This document shows positions 8,818 through 17,585 of a DNA stretch of 64,000 bases, piece by piece; position 1 is the first letter of the stretch, and every line of letters starts with the position of its first letter. The translations under genes and the position numbers were made by a program. This stretch comes from Flavobacterium sp. (GTDB taxonomy: Bacteria; Bacteroidota; Bacteroidia; Flavobacteriales; Flavobacteriaceae). Location of the stretch: the NCBI GenBank assembly GCA_021740105.1, contig JAIPAM010000004.1, forward strand, positions 97,291 to 161,290. Reading direction: 5' to 3'. The notes beneath the pieces were generated by a model. That model made no database searches and was not told where the DNA came from. It was given only the letters and a program-made list of their open reading frames with translations.

Positions 8818-8852
8818 AAAAAAAGCGTTCAGAAATTCTGAATGCTTTTTTT
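8818..8852. terminator. Bidirectional rho-independent terminator
   Basis: An A-run, the stem GCGTTCAGAA/TTCTGAATGC (one G-T pair) and a T-run lie between the convergent lipoprotein gene and rlmN. Confidence 0.88.
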
Positions 8853-9894
8853 ATACCTCTTTATTAGCTAACTGCCCACAAGCAGCATCAATATCTTTTC
8901 CTCTACTTCGCCTAACTTTCGCCACGATATCAATTGCATCTAGAGCTTTTATGTAGGCATTTATTGACTCTTCAGATGCCTGCTGAAATTCCCCGTCGTC
9001 TATAGGATTGTATTCAATTAAATTGACTTTACAAGGAACGTATTTACAAAATTTAACCAAGGCATCCACCGATTCCTTATTGTCGTTAATCCCTTTCCAA
9101 ACCACATACTCGTAGGTAATTTTACTTTTTGTTTTTGAATACCAATATTCCAATGCTTCACGCAATTCTGCTAAAGGAAAATTGACTGAAAAAGGCATTA
9201 TGCGTGAACGAATTTCATCAATAGCAGAATGCAATGAAACTGCCAATTTAAATTTAACCTCATCATCTGCTAATTTCTTAATCATTTTTGGAACACCCGA
9301 AGTGGAAAGAGTTATTCTCTTTGGAGACATTCCCAATCCTTCCTCTGAAGTGATCATCGAAATGGCTTTTATCACATTATTATAGTTCATCAATGGCTCA
9401 CCCATTCCCATAAAAACAATATTGGAAAGAGGATGATTGTAATACAACCTGCTTTCTTTATCAATAGCGATTACTTGATCGTAAATTTCTCCGGGCTCCA
9501 AATTTCGCATTCTTTTTAGTCTCGCGGTAGCGCAAAAATTACAGTCTAAACTACAACCTACTTGACTTGAAACACACGCGGTAGTTCTAGTTTCGGTTGG
9601 AATTAAAACACTTTCTACCACCAATCCATCATGCAATCGAACGGCATTTTTAACTGTTCCGTCAGAACTGCGTTGCATGGTATCGACCTTAATATGATTG
9701 ATTACAAAATTGGTTTCTAACATCAATCTAGTTTCTTTTGAAACATTAGTCATGTCCTCAAAACTATGCGCACCTTTACTCCATAACCATTCATAAACCT
9801 GGTTTCCACGGAAGGCCTTGTCATGATTGGCTACAAAAAAATTACGCAATTGCTCTTTTGATAATGCCCTTATGTCTTTTTTCTCGATTTGCAT
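8851..9894 (-). CDS. rlmN: Dual-specificity 23S rRNA A2503 / tRNA A37 C2-methyltransferase RlmN
   Basis: This radical-SAM enzyme methylates C2 of adenosine 2503 in 23S rRNA and A37 of some tRNAs. The 4Fe-4S motif CSLDCNFC has Cys 114, 118 and 121. The two further Cys of the mechanism are C107 (CVSSQVGC) and C339 (DAACGQ). GEIYDQV, NIVFMGMGEPL and ITLSTSGV match the family. Its 347 residues are normal length. A TAAATTTG box lies four bases before the ATG, so the transcript may have almost no leader. It is divergent from the O-methyltransferase gene. Confidence 0.96.
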   Translation of the reverse strand: MQIEKKDIRALSKEQLRNFFVANHDKAFRGNQVYEWLWSKGAHSFEDMTNVSKETRLMLETNFVINHIKVDTMQRSSDGTVKNAVRLHDGLVVESVLIPTETRTTACVSSQVGCSLDCNFCATARLKRMRNLEPGEIYDQVIAIDKESRLYYNHPLSNIVFMGMGEPLMNYNNVIKAISMITSEEGLGMSPKRITLSTSGVPKMIKKLADDEVKFKLAVSLHSAIDEIRSRIMPFSVNFPLAELREALEYWYSKTKSKITYEYVVWKGINDNKESVDALVKFCKYVPCKVNLIEYNPIDDGEFQQASEESINAYIKALDAIDIVAKVRRSRGKDIDAACGQLANKEV

Positions 9895-9898
9895 GGTG

Positions 9899-9906
9899 CA
9901 AATTTA
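9899..9906 (-). promoter_or_regulatory. Putative -7 element immediately before rlmN
   Basis: TAAATTTG on the minus strand ends four bases before the rlmN ATG at 9894, which would place the transcription start at or next to the start codon. No -33 TTTG is evident. Confidence 0.45.
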
Positions 9907-9920
9907 GTTTAAATTGTGGA

Positions 9921-9949
9921 TTTGTTTATTTGATAAATTGATAACTTTG
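9921..9949 (+). promoter_or_regulatory. Putative promoter of the O-methyltransferase gene
   Basis: TTTG at 9921-9924, a 17-base spacer and TAACTTTG at 9942-9949 match the Bacteroidota consensus. The ATG is at 9976. Confidence 0.6.
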
Positions 9950-9975
9950 ACAAAAAATATAAATACAATCAAAAG

Positions 9976-10617
9976 ATGCACTTTATTTCCCAAGAATTAG
10001 AAGATTATATCGAACAGCATTCTGAAAAAGAGCCTGCTTTATTAGCGGCTCTAAATAAGGAAACGTATCAAAAAATTCTGCTACCTAGAATGTTGAGTGG
10101 CCATTTTCAAGGGCGAGTATTGAGCATGCTTTCTAAATTAATTCGGCCAGTAAATATTTTAGAGATTGGAACATTTACAGGTTATGCCGCATTGTGTTTG
10201 TGTGAAGGAATGCAAGAAAATGGTCAATTACACACTATAGATATTAAAGAAGAATTGGAAACGATTCAAAGAAAATATTTTGACAAATCTCCTTGGGGAA
10301 GTCAAATTTTCCAACATTTAGGGGAAGCGATTGATATAATTCCAACATTAGAAATAAAATTTGATTTGGTTTTTATCGATGCTGATAAGGAAAATTACCT
10401 TAATTACTATGAAATCATACTACCTAAAATGAATAAAGGCGGAATCATATTGTCTGATAATGTTTTGTGGAGCGGAAAAGTATTGGAGCCACTACAGAAA
10501 AACGATAGCAGTACTAAAGTACTTTTAGAATACAATCAATTATTGAAAAATGATCCTCGAGTGGAAACCGTTTTATTACCTATTCGAGATGGATTAACCG
10601 TTTCTAGAGTTAGATAA
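9976..10617 (+). CDS. SAM-dependent O-methyltransferase (catechol/caffeoyl-CoA type)
   Basis: The 213-residue protein has the class I SAM fold of the methyltransferase 3 family. The glycine-rich loop is ILEIGTFTGYAAL (about residues 56-68), the acidic residue after strand 2 is in HTIDIKEE, and LVFIDADKENYLNYYE and GIILSDNVLWSGKV match the metal- and substrate-binding segments. The acceptor cannot be deduced. The last eight bases overlap the convergent PAP2 gene, and no terminator is visible at the junction. Confidence 0.88.
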   Translation: MHFISQELEDYIEQHSEKEPALLAALNKETYQKILLPRMLSGHFQGRVLSMLSKLIRPVNILEIGTFTGYAALCLCEGMQENGQLHTIDIKEELETIQRKYFDKSPWGSQIFQHLGEAIDIIPTLEIKFDLVFIDADKENYLNYYEIILPKMNKGGIILSDNVLWSGKVLEPLQKNDSSTKVLLEYNQLLKNDPRVETVLLPIRDGLTVSRVR

Positions 10618-11173
10618 TTACTTTTTTAAATTGTAGAAAACGAAATAATTTATAAAATAAAAATCCAAAAATAAATCCATTTATATAGCCACAAATTATG
10701 TCTGTTGGATAGTGTAATCCCAAGTAAATACGACTAAATGCGAAAATTAGTGGCCACAAAAATAACAAACCAAAATACTTGAATTTGTCTTTTAGAATAA
10801 AGTATAAAAACGTGGTGACTGCCATAGAGTTTGAGGCGTGTCCAGAGAAAAAACTAAAGGTTTCACTTGGTTTTACCACTCTAATTAATGTATTTATTTT
10901 TGGATCACTACAAGGACGAAGACGTTGAAAAGTGTCTTTTACCAAATTTGTAAATTGATCGGAAATAGTGATTAAAACCATTACAAATAATAGCAAATAT
11001 AGGGTTTGTTTCACTCCAATTTTCTTATAAATTAGATAAAGTAAAACTAAAAAAAACGGAGTCCAATTACTTTGTTTTGTAATAAACATCCAGAAAGAAT
11101 CGAAGGTGGAGGATCCCAGCCCATTTAATAAAATAAGTAATTCTTTATCGAGTGCGAGTATTTTATCGAGCAT
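10610..11173 (-). CDS. PAP2-family membrane phosphatase
   Basis: The 187-residue membrane protein has several hydrophobic segments and the three PAP2 signature parts: KDTFQRLRP (79-87), FSGHASNS (109-116) and SRIYLGLHYPTD (147-158, His 154). Relatives dephosphorylate undecaprenyl diphosphate, phosphatidate or lipid A at the outer face of the inner membrane; the substrate here is not clear. Its ATG overlaps the tatA stop codon (TAATG), so the two genes are translationally coupled and very likely one operon. The 3' end overlaps the convergent methyltransferase gene by eight bases. Confidence 0.9.
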   Translation of the reverse strand: MLDKILALDKELLILLNGLGSSTFDSFWMFITKQSNWTPFFLVLLYLIYKKIGVKQTLYLLLFVMVLITISDQFTNLVKDTFQRLRPCSDPKINTLIRVVKPSETFSFFSGHASNSMAVTTFLYFILKDKFKYFGLLFLWPLIFAFSRIYLGLHYPTDIICGYINGFIFGFLFYKLFRFLQFKKVII

Positions 11174-11514
11174 TAGGATTGTCTTTTTATTGGACCCTCG
11201 CTCTCTATTGTTTCCGTATTTTCAATATCAATTTTAGCATCTTCAACAATTGGCGTTGCTTCTTTAAGCAAATTTTCTTTTGCTTTACTAATTTCCTGAT
11301 TGATATTTCCGGTAATAGCTGTAATCGATTTAGAGTCTAAACCATTTGCTTCAGCCCCTTTTTGAATTTCACTTTTAATATCATTTGTAGCATTTTTTAA
11401 TTGCGCCATTGCTTTACCCATAGTTCTAGCAATATCAGGTATTTTATCCGACCCAAAAAGCATTAGAACTACAAATAATATTAATATTAATTCACCCCCG
11501 CCTATTCCAAACAT
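11173..11514 (-). CDS. tatA: Sec-independent protein translocase TatA/B subunit
   Basis: The product is a Tat export pore protein of the inner membrane. The 113 residues begin with a short periplasmic segment and one transmembrane helix (about 6-21, ELILILFVVLMLFGSDK), then the FG hinge and an amphipathic helix (IPDIARTMGKAMAQLKNATN), then a long acidic, lysine-rich tail. That is typical of TatA, with a tail somewhat longer than the minimal form. It is first in a two-gene operon with the PAP2 phosphatase. Confidence 0.92.
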   Translation of the reverse strand: MFGIGGGELILILFVVLMLFGSDKIPDIARTMGKAMAQLKNATNDIKSEIQKGAEANGLDSKSITAITGNINQEISKAKENLLKEATPIVEDAKIDIENTETIESEGPIKRQS

Positions 11515-11583
11515 ATTGATTTATTTTATTGCAAAGTTACTAAGTTTATGTAAAGCTTGAAGTAGATTATTAATAAAAAAATG

Positions 11584-13833
11584 TTACTCAAATTTAGATT
11601 TTACCTCTTCTTTAGGCCAGTTATTGTTTGTAACATCTATATCTGCTGTTTCTAATTTTGGATCTACAACAATTTTCTTAATTACTTTTTTAGTAGCGAA
11701 AGTGCGAGTTACTTCATCATCATTCATTCTCCATATTTGAGCAGGAAATTTATGATTTTCAGTAGTTCCGTCTTCAAATATTAGCTCCACAATTATTGGC
11801 ATAACCAACCCACCCGGTTTATTAAAGGTCACTTCATAGAAGTATTTTGGAGAATCAAATTTAGCAATTTCTTCTGGCTTGAAATTCGTTTTTAAAAATT
11901 CATCAAGTGCTTTAATCTCCTTTACTTCTAATGGTTTATTCATTTCTGGTTGGTAACTTTCGCTTTTATTATTGACCATAAATACCATTGGGCCAGTTGC
12001 CATTAATCTATTTCTTCTGTTTGGAGTTGGTGATTTAAAGTCTTTTGGAGCATCATTGCTAACAAAATATTGCTTCACTTCTTTAATTCCAATATCGGTA
12101 AAATCAGTGGTGTAAAACCACCCTCGTATAAACCAATCCAAATCTGTTGCCGATGCATCTTCCATAGTTCTAAAGAAATCTTCAGGTGTTGGATGTTTGA
12201 ACTTCCATCTATTTGCATAGGTTTTAAAAGCATAATCAAATAATTCGTGACCCATAATGGTTTCCCGTAAAATATTTAATCCTGCTGCTGGTTTGCCGTA
12301 GGCATTGTTTCCAAATTGCTTTATGGTTTCAGAATTGGTCATAATTGGTTCTAAATTCTTTTGATCACCACTCATGTAAGCAACCATTGATTTAGGGGAA
12401 CCTCTATCAACTGGATAATTTGTTTCCCATTCTAATTTTGCTTTGTAATCCATAAATGAATTTAATCCTTCATCCATCCATGTCCATTGACGCTCGTCAG
12501 AGTTTACAATCATAGGGAAGAAATTATGACCTACTTCATGAATTATTACTCCAATCATACCATATTTCACCCTGTCGGTGTATTTCCCATCGGCTTCAGG
12601 TCGACCAAAATTCCAACAAATCATAGGATATTCCATACCTTGATCTTGTGCATTTACGGAAATTGCTTTTGGATAAGGGTAATCAAATGTTAAACTTGAA
12701 TAACTTTTCAGTGTATGTGCAACCACTCTTGTTGAGTATTCTTCCCATAATGGATTTCCTTCTTTAGGATATAATGAAATCGCCATTACCGTTTTACCTC
12801 CTAATTTTACTGCCATTGCATCTAAGATGAATTTTCTTGAGGTTGAAATTCCAAAGTCTCTAACATTTTCAGCTTTAAATTTCCATGTTTTCTTCTTGTC
12901 AGAAAAACCTTTTTCAGTTTCAGTAGCTTCTGCTTGAGTTACTATAACTACTGGTTTATCAAATGAATTTTCTGCTTGAGCATATCTTTTAACCTGTTCT
13001 GGGGTAAAAACTTCAGCTCTGTTTTGCAATACTCCAGTTGCTTCCAAAATATGGTCTGCCGGTACAGTAATGTTAACTTCGTAATTTCCAAATGGCAAAG
13101 CAAATTCACCACTACCCCAAAACTGCATGTTTTGCCAACCTTCAACGTCATTATATACTGCCATTCTAGGATAAAACTGGGCTAAAACATATAAATTATT
13201 TCCATCTTTAAAGTGCTCGTATCCAGAACGACCCCCATCAATCATGTAGTTATTAATATTATAATTCCATTTAATATTTAAAGCTATTTTTTCTCCGTGT
13301 GCCAATGGTTTAGCCAAATTAATTCGCATCATCGTTTCATTCACGGTATAAGACATCGGATTACCTTTACTGTCTTTCACGTAGTCAATCTTGAAACCTC
13401 CATCAAATTTTTCTTCTAAGTATTTTTTTGAAAAACCAGCAACACTAATCGCTGGATCTATTTTTGAATTTTCAACTAATGGAGATTTAGAAGTTTTAGC
13501 TGCTCTATTTTGATCCAATTGAATCCATAAATAGTCTAAAGATTCTTTAGCATTATTAGTATAGGTAATGGTTTCTGTACCATAAATTTTAGTGTTTTTA
13601 TCATCTAGCACAATATCCATTTTATAGTCGGCTTGTTGCTGGTAATATTCTGGACCAGGGGCACCAGAAGCAGTTCGATACATATTAGGTGTAGCCAATA
13701 AATCGTACATTTGACGAAACTTGTTTTTGTCTTCGTGACCTAATTCTTTAGCTTTTGGAGTTTCTTTAACTTCTTGTGAAAAGGTCGAAAATGTTACGAA
13801 GAACAATAGGAATAAAGTAATAATATTTTTCAT
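11584..13833 (-). CDS. Secreted M1-family metallopeptidase
   Basis: The 749-residue protein has a signal peptide (about 1-20, ending STFSQ) and no sorting domain, so it should act in the periplasm or outer envelope. The zinc site is HEVGH (H432, E433, H436) with the third ligand E455 in WMDEGLNSF. The substrate-positioning segment reads QGMEYP instead of the usual GxMEN. An M1 N-terminal beta domain lies before it (about 65-300) and a helical or beta tail after. It probably trims N-terminal residues from peptides. The gene stands 63 bases from the next gene upstream and lacks an obvious exact promoter; TACTTTA near 13860-13868 is the nearest candidate. Confidence 0.92.
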   Translation of the reverse strand: MKNIITLFLLFFVTFSTFSQEVKETPKAKELGHEDKNKFRQMYDLLATPNMYRTASGAPGPEYYQQQADYKMDIVLDDKNTKIYGTETITYTNNAKESLDYLWIQLDQNRAAKTSKSPLVENSKIDPAISVAGFSKKYLEEKFDGGFKIDYVKDSKGNPMSYTVNETMMRINLAKPLAHGEKIALNIKWNYNINNYMIDGGRSGYEHFKDGNNLYVLAQFYPRMAVYNDVEGWQNMQFWGSGEFALPFGNYEVNITVPADHILEATGVLQNRAEVFTPEQVKRYAQAENSFDKPVVIVTQAEATETEKGFSDKKKTWKFKAENVRDFGISTSRKFILDAMAVKLGGKTVMAISLYPKEGNPLWEEYSTRVVAHTLKSYSSLTFDYPYPKAISVNAQDQGMEYPMICWNFGRPEADGKYTDRVKYGMIGVIIHEVGHNFFPMIVNSDERQWTWMDEGLNSFMDYKAKLEWETNYPVDRGSPKSMVAYMSGDQKNLEPIMTNSETIKQFGNNAYGKPAAGLNILRETIMGHELFDYAFKTYANRWKFKHPTPEDFFRTMEDASATDLDWFIRGWFYTTDFTDIGIKEVKQYFVSNDAPKDFKSPTPNRRNRLMATGPMVFMVNNKSESYQPEMNKPLEVKEIKALDEFLKTNFKPEEIAKFDSPKYFYEVTFNKPGGLVMPIIVELIFEDGTTENHKFPAQIWRMNDDEVTRTFATKKVIKKIVVDPKLETADIDVTNNNWPKEEVKSKFE

Positions 13834-13896
13834 AATTGATGATTTTTTTAGCTTTCGAATGCTAAAGTAATTAATTTATTTGAGTTTTTTATCTAG

Positions 13897-14397
13897 TTAT
13901 TTTAACATTCCGCTTAAAGTTCCTTCTGTGAGTAATAAACTTTGCTTTTCCCCGTATATTGTGGATTGAATTATATTTTGCTGTTCTAAATTCAATTCAA
14001 TTAAAGCGGAATTCTTGACTTCTAAAGATTTTATTTTGGAAATGTCTTTTATATTGTAATAACATATAATTACATTTCCTTCCATTTCTTTACTTAGGTA
14101 GTTGATAGGTTTTAATTGACCATTAACTTTCAATGAAAAATTATCTAAAATATATTTCTTCATCAGATTGACATCTTCTTGAGATTCATTTTTTTCACCT
14201 AAAAAGGTCTTTTTGCCAAACTTTTTATAAAGAACTGCATTAACATCATCAACAAAAAGTCGGGAAGTAATTTGAAGCATTTTCTTTTCTGACGAATAAT
14301 TAATTTGATAAATGGAGACATAAAATTTATGAATTCCAAAAGAGGACAACGTCAAGAAAGTGATTGCTATTAAAGTGTAAAATATTTTTTTATTCAT
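13897..14397 (-). CDS. DUF6702-like exported protein
   Basis: The 166-residue protein starts with one hydrophobic segment (about 5-22) that may be a signal peptide or anchor, followed by HKFYVSIYQINYSSEKKMLQITSRLFVDD. That pattern I recall as the DUF6702 family, found next to M1 peptidases in Flavobacteria. No catalytic motif is visible. The gene sits between the M1 peptidase and the carboxypeptidase-regulatory-domain gene, all on the minus strand. A TACTTTTG box ends only four bases before its ATG. Confidence 0.7.
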   Translation of the reverse strand: MNKKIFYTLIAITFLTLSSFGIHKFYVSIYQINYSSEKKMLQITSRLFVDDVNAVLYKKFGKKTFLGEKNESQEDVNLMKKYILDNFSLKVNGQLKPINYLSKEMEGNVIICYYNIKDISKIKSLEVKNSALIELNLEQQNIIQSTIYGEKQSLLLTEGTLSGMLK

Positions 14398-14401
14398 TAA
14401 C

Positions 14402-14409
14402 CAAAAGTA
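14402..14409 (-). promoter_or_regulatory. Putative -7 element immediately before the DUF6702 gene
   Basis: On the minus strand TACTTTTG is followed by GTTA and then the ATG, the same near-leaderless arrangement as at rlmN. Confidence 0.4.
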
Positions 14410-14421
14410 ATTAATCCATTC

Positions 14422-15120
14422 CTATTTTGGAATTGCATTATAATTTACGGCTAATTTAGAAATTAAAAATAACATCATCGTTCTGTTTTTAACTTTTAAA
14501 GCCGCCGTGAACTCTTTGTCCTCTATGATATATCGTTGAAAATCATCGATATAAATTTCAGGGATTTTTAATGTTTCGATGTAGTATTTGTCTTCGTAAA
14601 GAATTCCTATTTTATCTAAAAGGCGTTCTTTCCTTTCTACAGCAACTTCCTTTTTTAACATGGCAGTTCGTCCGGACATCCAGTTAATTGGGGCGTCTAG
14701 AACTCCACTGGTTGCGGTATGGAGTTTCCTTTCAGCAGGTGTATATTGCTTTTGGCCAGGAATTATACTTACTCCTTCAATGGGACTTTTCTTGACAATC
14801 ACCTCATTAAGTTCGATCGTTTTAGGATACATATTTACAGTAATTACACCAGATTTTAAATCGTCTTCATCAATTAATAGCCTTCTCATTTCCAATGATT
14901 TTGATGAAAATACTAAAATATCGTCGGCTTTAGCCAATATAGAAAACTCGCCTTTACTATTGGTTACGGTCACTTTTTCATTGCCTAAATTCACCACTTC
15001 AATTCCTGAAAGTACAGCATCATCAGCTGCAATTATTCCCTGAAGTAGTCTCACATTACGATCTTGCGACCACAATGAAAAGGTGCCAAAAAATAAAAGC
15101 AACACGACCCATTTTTTCAT
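14422..15120 (-). CDS. Exported protein with carboxypeptidase-regulatory-like domain
   Basis: The 232-residue protein has a signal peptide (about 1-19, ending SLWSQ). A CarboxypepD_reg-like beta domain follows (about 22-100: LQGIIAADDAVLSGIEVVN, VTVTNSKGEFSILAKADD, ITVNMYPKTIELNEVIV), as at the N-terminus of TonB-dependent receptors. Here no barrel follows, only about 130 further residues ending with a helical part. In this phylum such stand-alone proteins are common and uncharacterised. It lies 24 bases upstream of the DUF6702 gene and may share its transcript. Confidence 0.75.
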   Translation of the reverse strand: MKKWVVLLLFFGTFSLWSQDRNVRLLQGIIAADDAVLSGIEVVNLGNEKVTVTNSKGEFSILAKADDILVFSSKSLEMRRLLIDEDDLKSGVITVNMYPKTIELNEVIVKKSPIEGVSIIPGQKQYTPAERKLHTATSGVLDAPINWMSGRTAMLKKEVAVERKERLLDKIGILYEDKYYIETLKIPEIYIDDFQRYIIEDKEFTAALKVKNRTMMLFLISKLAVNYNAIPK

Positions 15121-15222
15121 AATTTGAATTCTATTTTTTTAAATATTTGTAAAAGTATTTAAGAGAAATTAAAAATTATAATTTGGATTGGTAAAGTTAT
15201 GTTAATATATAATTTTCTATTA

Positions 15223-15254
15223 TTGGAAATAAAATGATAAAATGGGTAACTTTG
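15223..15254 (+). promoter_or_regulatory. Putative promoter of pepE
   Basis: TTG at 15223-15225, a 21-base spacer and TAACTTTG at 15247-15254 fit the consensus. The pepE ATG is 20 bases downstream. Confidence 0.6.
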
Positions 15255-15273
15255 AATTCCTAAAAGATTACAC

Positions 15274-15981
15274 ATGAAAAATTGCATTATCGCAAGTACC
15301 TCAACATTATACGGAGGTAATTATTTAGACTATTTACTTCCAGAATTAAAACTGCACTTCAAGAATTGCAAATCCATACTATTTATTCCTTATGCGCAAC
15401 CTAGCGGATTATCCTATGATGACTATACCAATAGAGTGGCTGTGGCTTTCGCCGAATTAAATATTGCTGTTAAAGGAATTCACGAATTTGAAGATCCAAA
15501 AGCTGCAATTGAACAATCCGAGGGAATTTTTACCGGTGGCGGAAATACTTACTTACTGGTTTTTCAATTGTACAAAAACAAAGTAATGGACGCATTGGCA
15601 GAAACTATAAAAAAAGGAACTCCCTATTTAGGTTCAAGTGCTGGAAGTAATATTTGTGGCTTAACGATGCAAACCACAAACGATATGCCGATCATATACC
15701 CGCCCAGTTTTCAAACTTTGGGAATTGTCCCTTTCAATATCAATCCGCATTATTTAGATGCCGATTTGCAATTGAAACACAATGGCGAAACAAGGGAAAT
15801 GAGAATTAAAGAATTTCACTTTTTGAATTCTCCTCCAGTTATTGGACTTCGCGAAGGAAGTTGGCTAGCAGTTAAAGGCGATAAAATCACATTAAAAGGG
15901 GGACTTTACGCAAGATTGTTTCAAAAAAATTCTAGTCCTGAAGAAATTGAGTCGGAAAGTGACTTGAGTAATTTAAAATAA
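15274..15981 (+). CDS. pepE: Alpha-aspartyl dipeptidase (peptidase E, S51)
   Basis: The enzyme hydrolyses dipeptides with N-terminal aspartate. Its 235 residues match PepE: FTGGGNTYLL (86-95), the nucleophile segment GSSAGSN (120-126, catalytic Ser most likely S122) and NPHYLD with His 159. The usual GWSAGAN has Trp where this one has Ser 121. No signal peptide is seen, so it is cytoplasmic. It is transcribed alone from its own promoter and ends next to a weak terminator and a convergent tRNA-Gly. Confidence 0.92.
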   Translation: MKNCIIASTSTLYGGNYLDYLLPELKLHFKNCKSILFIPYAQPSGLSYDDYTNRVAVAFAELNIAVKGIHEFEDPKAAIEQSEGIFTGGGNTYLLVFQLYKNKVMDALAETIKKGTPYLGSSAGSNICGLTMQTTNDMPIIYPPSFQTLGIVPFNINPHYLDADLQLKHNGETREMRIKEFHFLNSPPVIGLREGSWLAVKGDKITLKGGLYARLFQKNSSPEEIESESDLSNLK

Positions 15982-16013
15982 AAAATCCCCAAACTTTTAG
16001 TCTGAGGATTTTA
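15980..16013 (+). terminator. Weak terminator hairpin after pepE
   Basis: AAAATCC at about 15984-15988 pairs with GGATTTT at 16006-16012 around a loop of about 16 bases. It lies directly beyond pepE and ends against the tRNA-Gly 3' end; it may act in either direction. Confidence 0.5.
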
Positions 16014-16014
16014 G

Positions 16015-16087
<73 letters not shown>

Positions 16088-16100
16088 ATTATCAACGGTG

Positions 16101-16132
16101 CAAATATAGATAATAAGTTGGGTTTATTGCAA
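16101..16132 (-). promoter_or_regulatory. Promoter of tRNA-Gly
   Basis: On the minus strand TTG (16130-16132), a 21-base spacer and TATATTTG (16101-16108) match the Bacteroidota consensus just before the tRNA. Confidence 0.7.
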
Positions 16133-16250
16133 GTTTTTTTCAAAAAAAATTTAAGGACGCCTTAAAATCTAACATGAAAATAGGCCCGTAATTAACGTAA
16201 ATAATTTATTTTGATATTGTTAGGATCACAATTAGCAAAAAACAATAAGG

Positions 16251-16685
16251 ATGGAAATTAAAAAAATTACCGCATTTGAAACCATAATTGTGAGACATCC
16301 TGTTTTACGTCTAGGCAAACCTATAGCATCTTGTTACTTTGAAGGAGATGATTTACCAACAACTTCTCACTTTGGTTTATTCGTTGAAAACCATTTGACA
16401 GCTGTAATCTCTGCTTTTAAAGTACAGAATAAATTGTTTATTGAAGAAAATCAATATCAAATTCGCGGAATGGCCGTCTTAGAAGAATTTCAAAAAAAGG
16501 GTTTTGGCGAAGCACTTTTAAAATACTGTGAAAATGAAATTACTGTAGCTAAAGGAGAATTAATTTGGTTTAACGCGCGTGAATCAGCAGTAGGCTTCTA
16601 TAAAAAATCAGGATATGAAATTTTGGGAGACAAATTTGAAATCCCAGATGTTGGTCCGCATTACATTTTATTTAAAACAATATAA
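16251..16685 (+). CDS. GNAT-family N-acetyltransferase
   Basis: The 144-residue protein has a GNAT fold. The acetyl-CoA binding segment is RGMAVLEEFQKKGFGEALLKYCE (about 77-99), the last motif is NARESAVGFYKKSGYEILGD, and the end is GPHYILFKTI. Small proteins of this type acetylate amines of unknown identity. The gene ends three bases from the convergent YkuD_2 gene, and no terminator is visible there. No convincing promoter box was found upstream. Confidence 0.85.
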   Translation: MEIKKITAFETIIVRHPVLRLGKPIASCYFEGDDLPTTSHFGLFVENHLTAVISAFKVQNKLFIEENQYQIRGMAVLEEFQKKGFGEALLKYCENEITVAKGELIWFNARESAVGFYKKSGYEILGDKFEIPDVGPHYILFKTI

Positions 16686-16688
16686 AAA

Positions 16689-17375
16689 TCAAGAATTTGA
16701 TGTCGGAAAATAAATATACAAACACGATTTACCCTTTATTGTATTGATGATTTTTTCTGTAAATTCTGCCGGAAGTGCCTGGCAACCTTGACTTCTTCCC
16801 AATCGTTTGTTTTCTTTTATAAAAAAATCAGAAACATAATCGGCGGCATGCATCACAATCCCTCGATTCCTGGCATTGTCATTAATCCCTTTTTCCAAAC
16901 CATCTAATTTTAAAGATTTTCCATGCTTGCCATGGTAAATTTCTCCTGTTGAATAAAATCCCAAACTACTTTTAAATGATTCCGCAGAGTTAGAAAAACG
17001 CTTTGCAAATTCATCGCCCGTGTTTCTACCATGTGCAACCAAAGAATGAAATAAGACGGTATTGGTTGACAAATCGATCACCCAAAGTCTTTTTTCATTG
17101 GATGACAAACTGAAATCTATTAAAGTCAGAATGTCCTTTTTGAAAAATCCTTTTTTCTTCATTTCATAAAATCCAAACATTGCTTTTTGAAAGCTTTCTA
17201 ACTTTGGTAAAAAATAATTATTACGATTTAAATTATTGTAAACGCTAATAATTTCTGCAGAGAAATTCTCTGATTTTGAAATTAATGTAGAAGGTGACTT
17301 TAAGGGAGTTTCTATTTTATTTGATGAAAATGTATATAAAAAGAAAACTAAAATGGGGAAAAATTTATATGTCAT
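16689..17375 (-). CDS. Murein L,D-transpeptidase catalytic-domain (YkuD_2) protein
   Basis: The 228-residue protein has an N-terminal hydrophobic segment (about 5-18) that may act as signal peptide or anchor. The catalytic part carries IDFSLSSNEKRLWVIDL, HGRNTGDEFA, MHAADYVSD with His 176 and GRSQGCQALP with Cys 198, matching the YkuD_2 family related to L,D-transpeptidases. It is expected to work on peptidoglycan in the periplasm, but activity is not proven for this branch. It has its own promoter and is divergent from the DUF5916 gene. Confidence 0.85.
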   Translation of the reverse strand: MTYKFFPILVFFLYTFSSNKIETPLKSPSTLISKSENFSAEIISVYNNLNRNNYFLPKLESFQKAMFGFYEMKKKGFFKKDILTLIDFSLSSNEKRLWVIDLSTNTVLFHSLVAHGRNTGDEFAKRFSNSAESFKSSLGFYSTGEIYHGKHGKSLKLDGLEKGINDNARNRGIVMHAADYVSDFFIKENKRLGRSQGCQALPAEFTEKIINTIKGKSCLYIYFPTSNS

Positions 17376-17412
17376 TAATGGCCTATTGTTTTGAGCAATT
17401 ATTTACTCCAAA

Positions 17413-17442
17413 CAAATGTATCTTATAAATTCCCACAACCAA
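17413..17442 (-). promoter_or_regulatory. Promoter of the YkuD_2 gene
   Basis: On the minus strand TTG (17440-17442), 19 bases, then TACATTTG (17413-17420). The ATG is 37 bases further. Confidence 0.6.
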
Positions 17443-17535
17443 TCTAAACTTCAAATATTAACTTGTTAATTAACGCAATATGAAACCCTTTGCTGTAAAA
17501 TCAAACTTATTTAACATAATTAAAATATAAAATAA

Positions 17536-17566
17536 TTGTTATTAATCGTATCAAATTATATTTTTG
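17536..17566 (+). promoter_or_regulatory. Promoter of the DUF5916 gene
   Basis: TTG at 17536-17538, a 20-base spacer and TATTTTTG at 17559-17566; the ATG is at 17586. Confidence 0.65.
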
Positions 17567-17585
17567 CGCCTTGAATTAAACCTCT

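Noticed and set aside
10610..10617. Eight-base overlap of convergent genes as a possible frameshift or annotation error
   Set aside because: Both proteins have complete family-length C-termini, so the overlap is real and ordinary.
14660..15043. Open frame of 127 codons on the plus strand
   Set aside because: It is antisense to the carboxypeptidase-regulatory-domain gene, with no family resemblance; a shadow frame.
16150..16166. Small perfect hairpin TTTAAGG-ACG-CCTTAAA between tRNA-Gly and the GNAT gene
   Set aside because: Seven pairs in very AT-rich DNA with no promoter or T-run near; may be chance.
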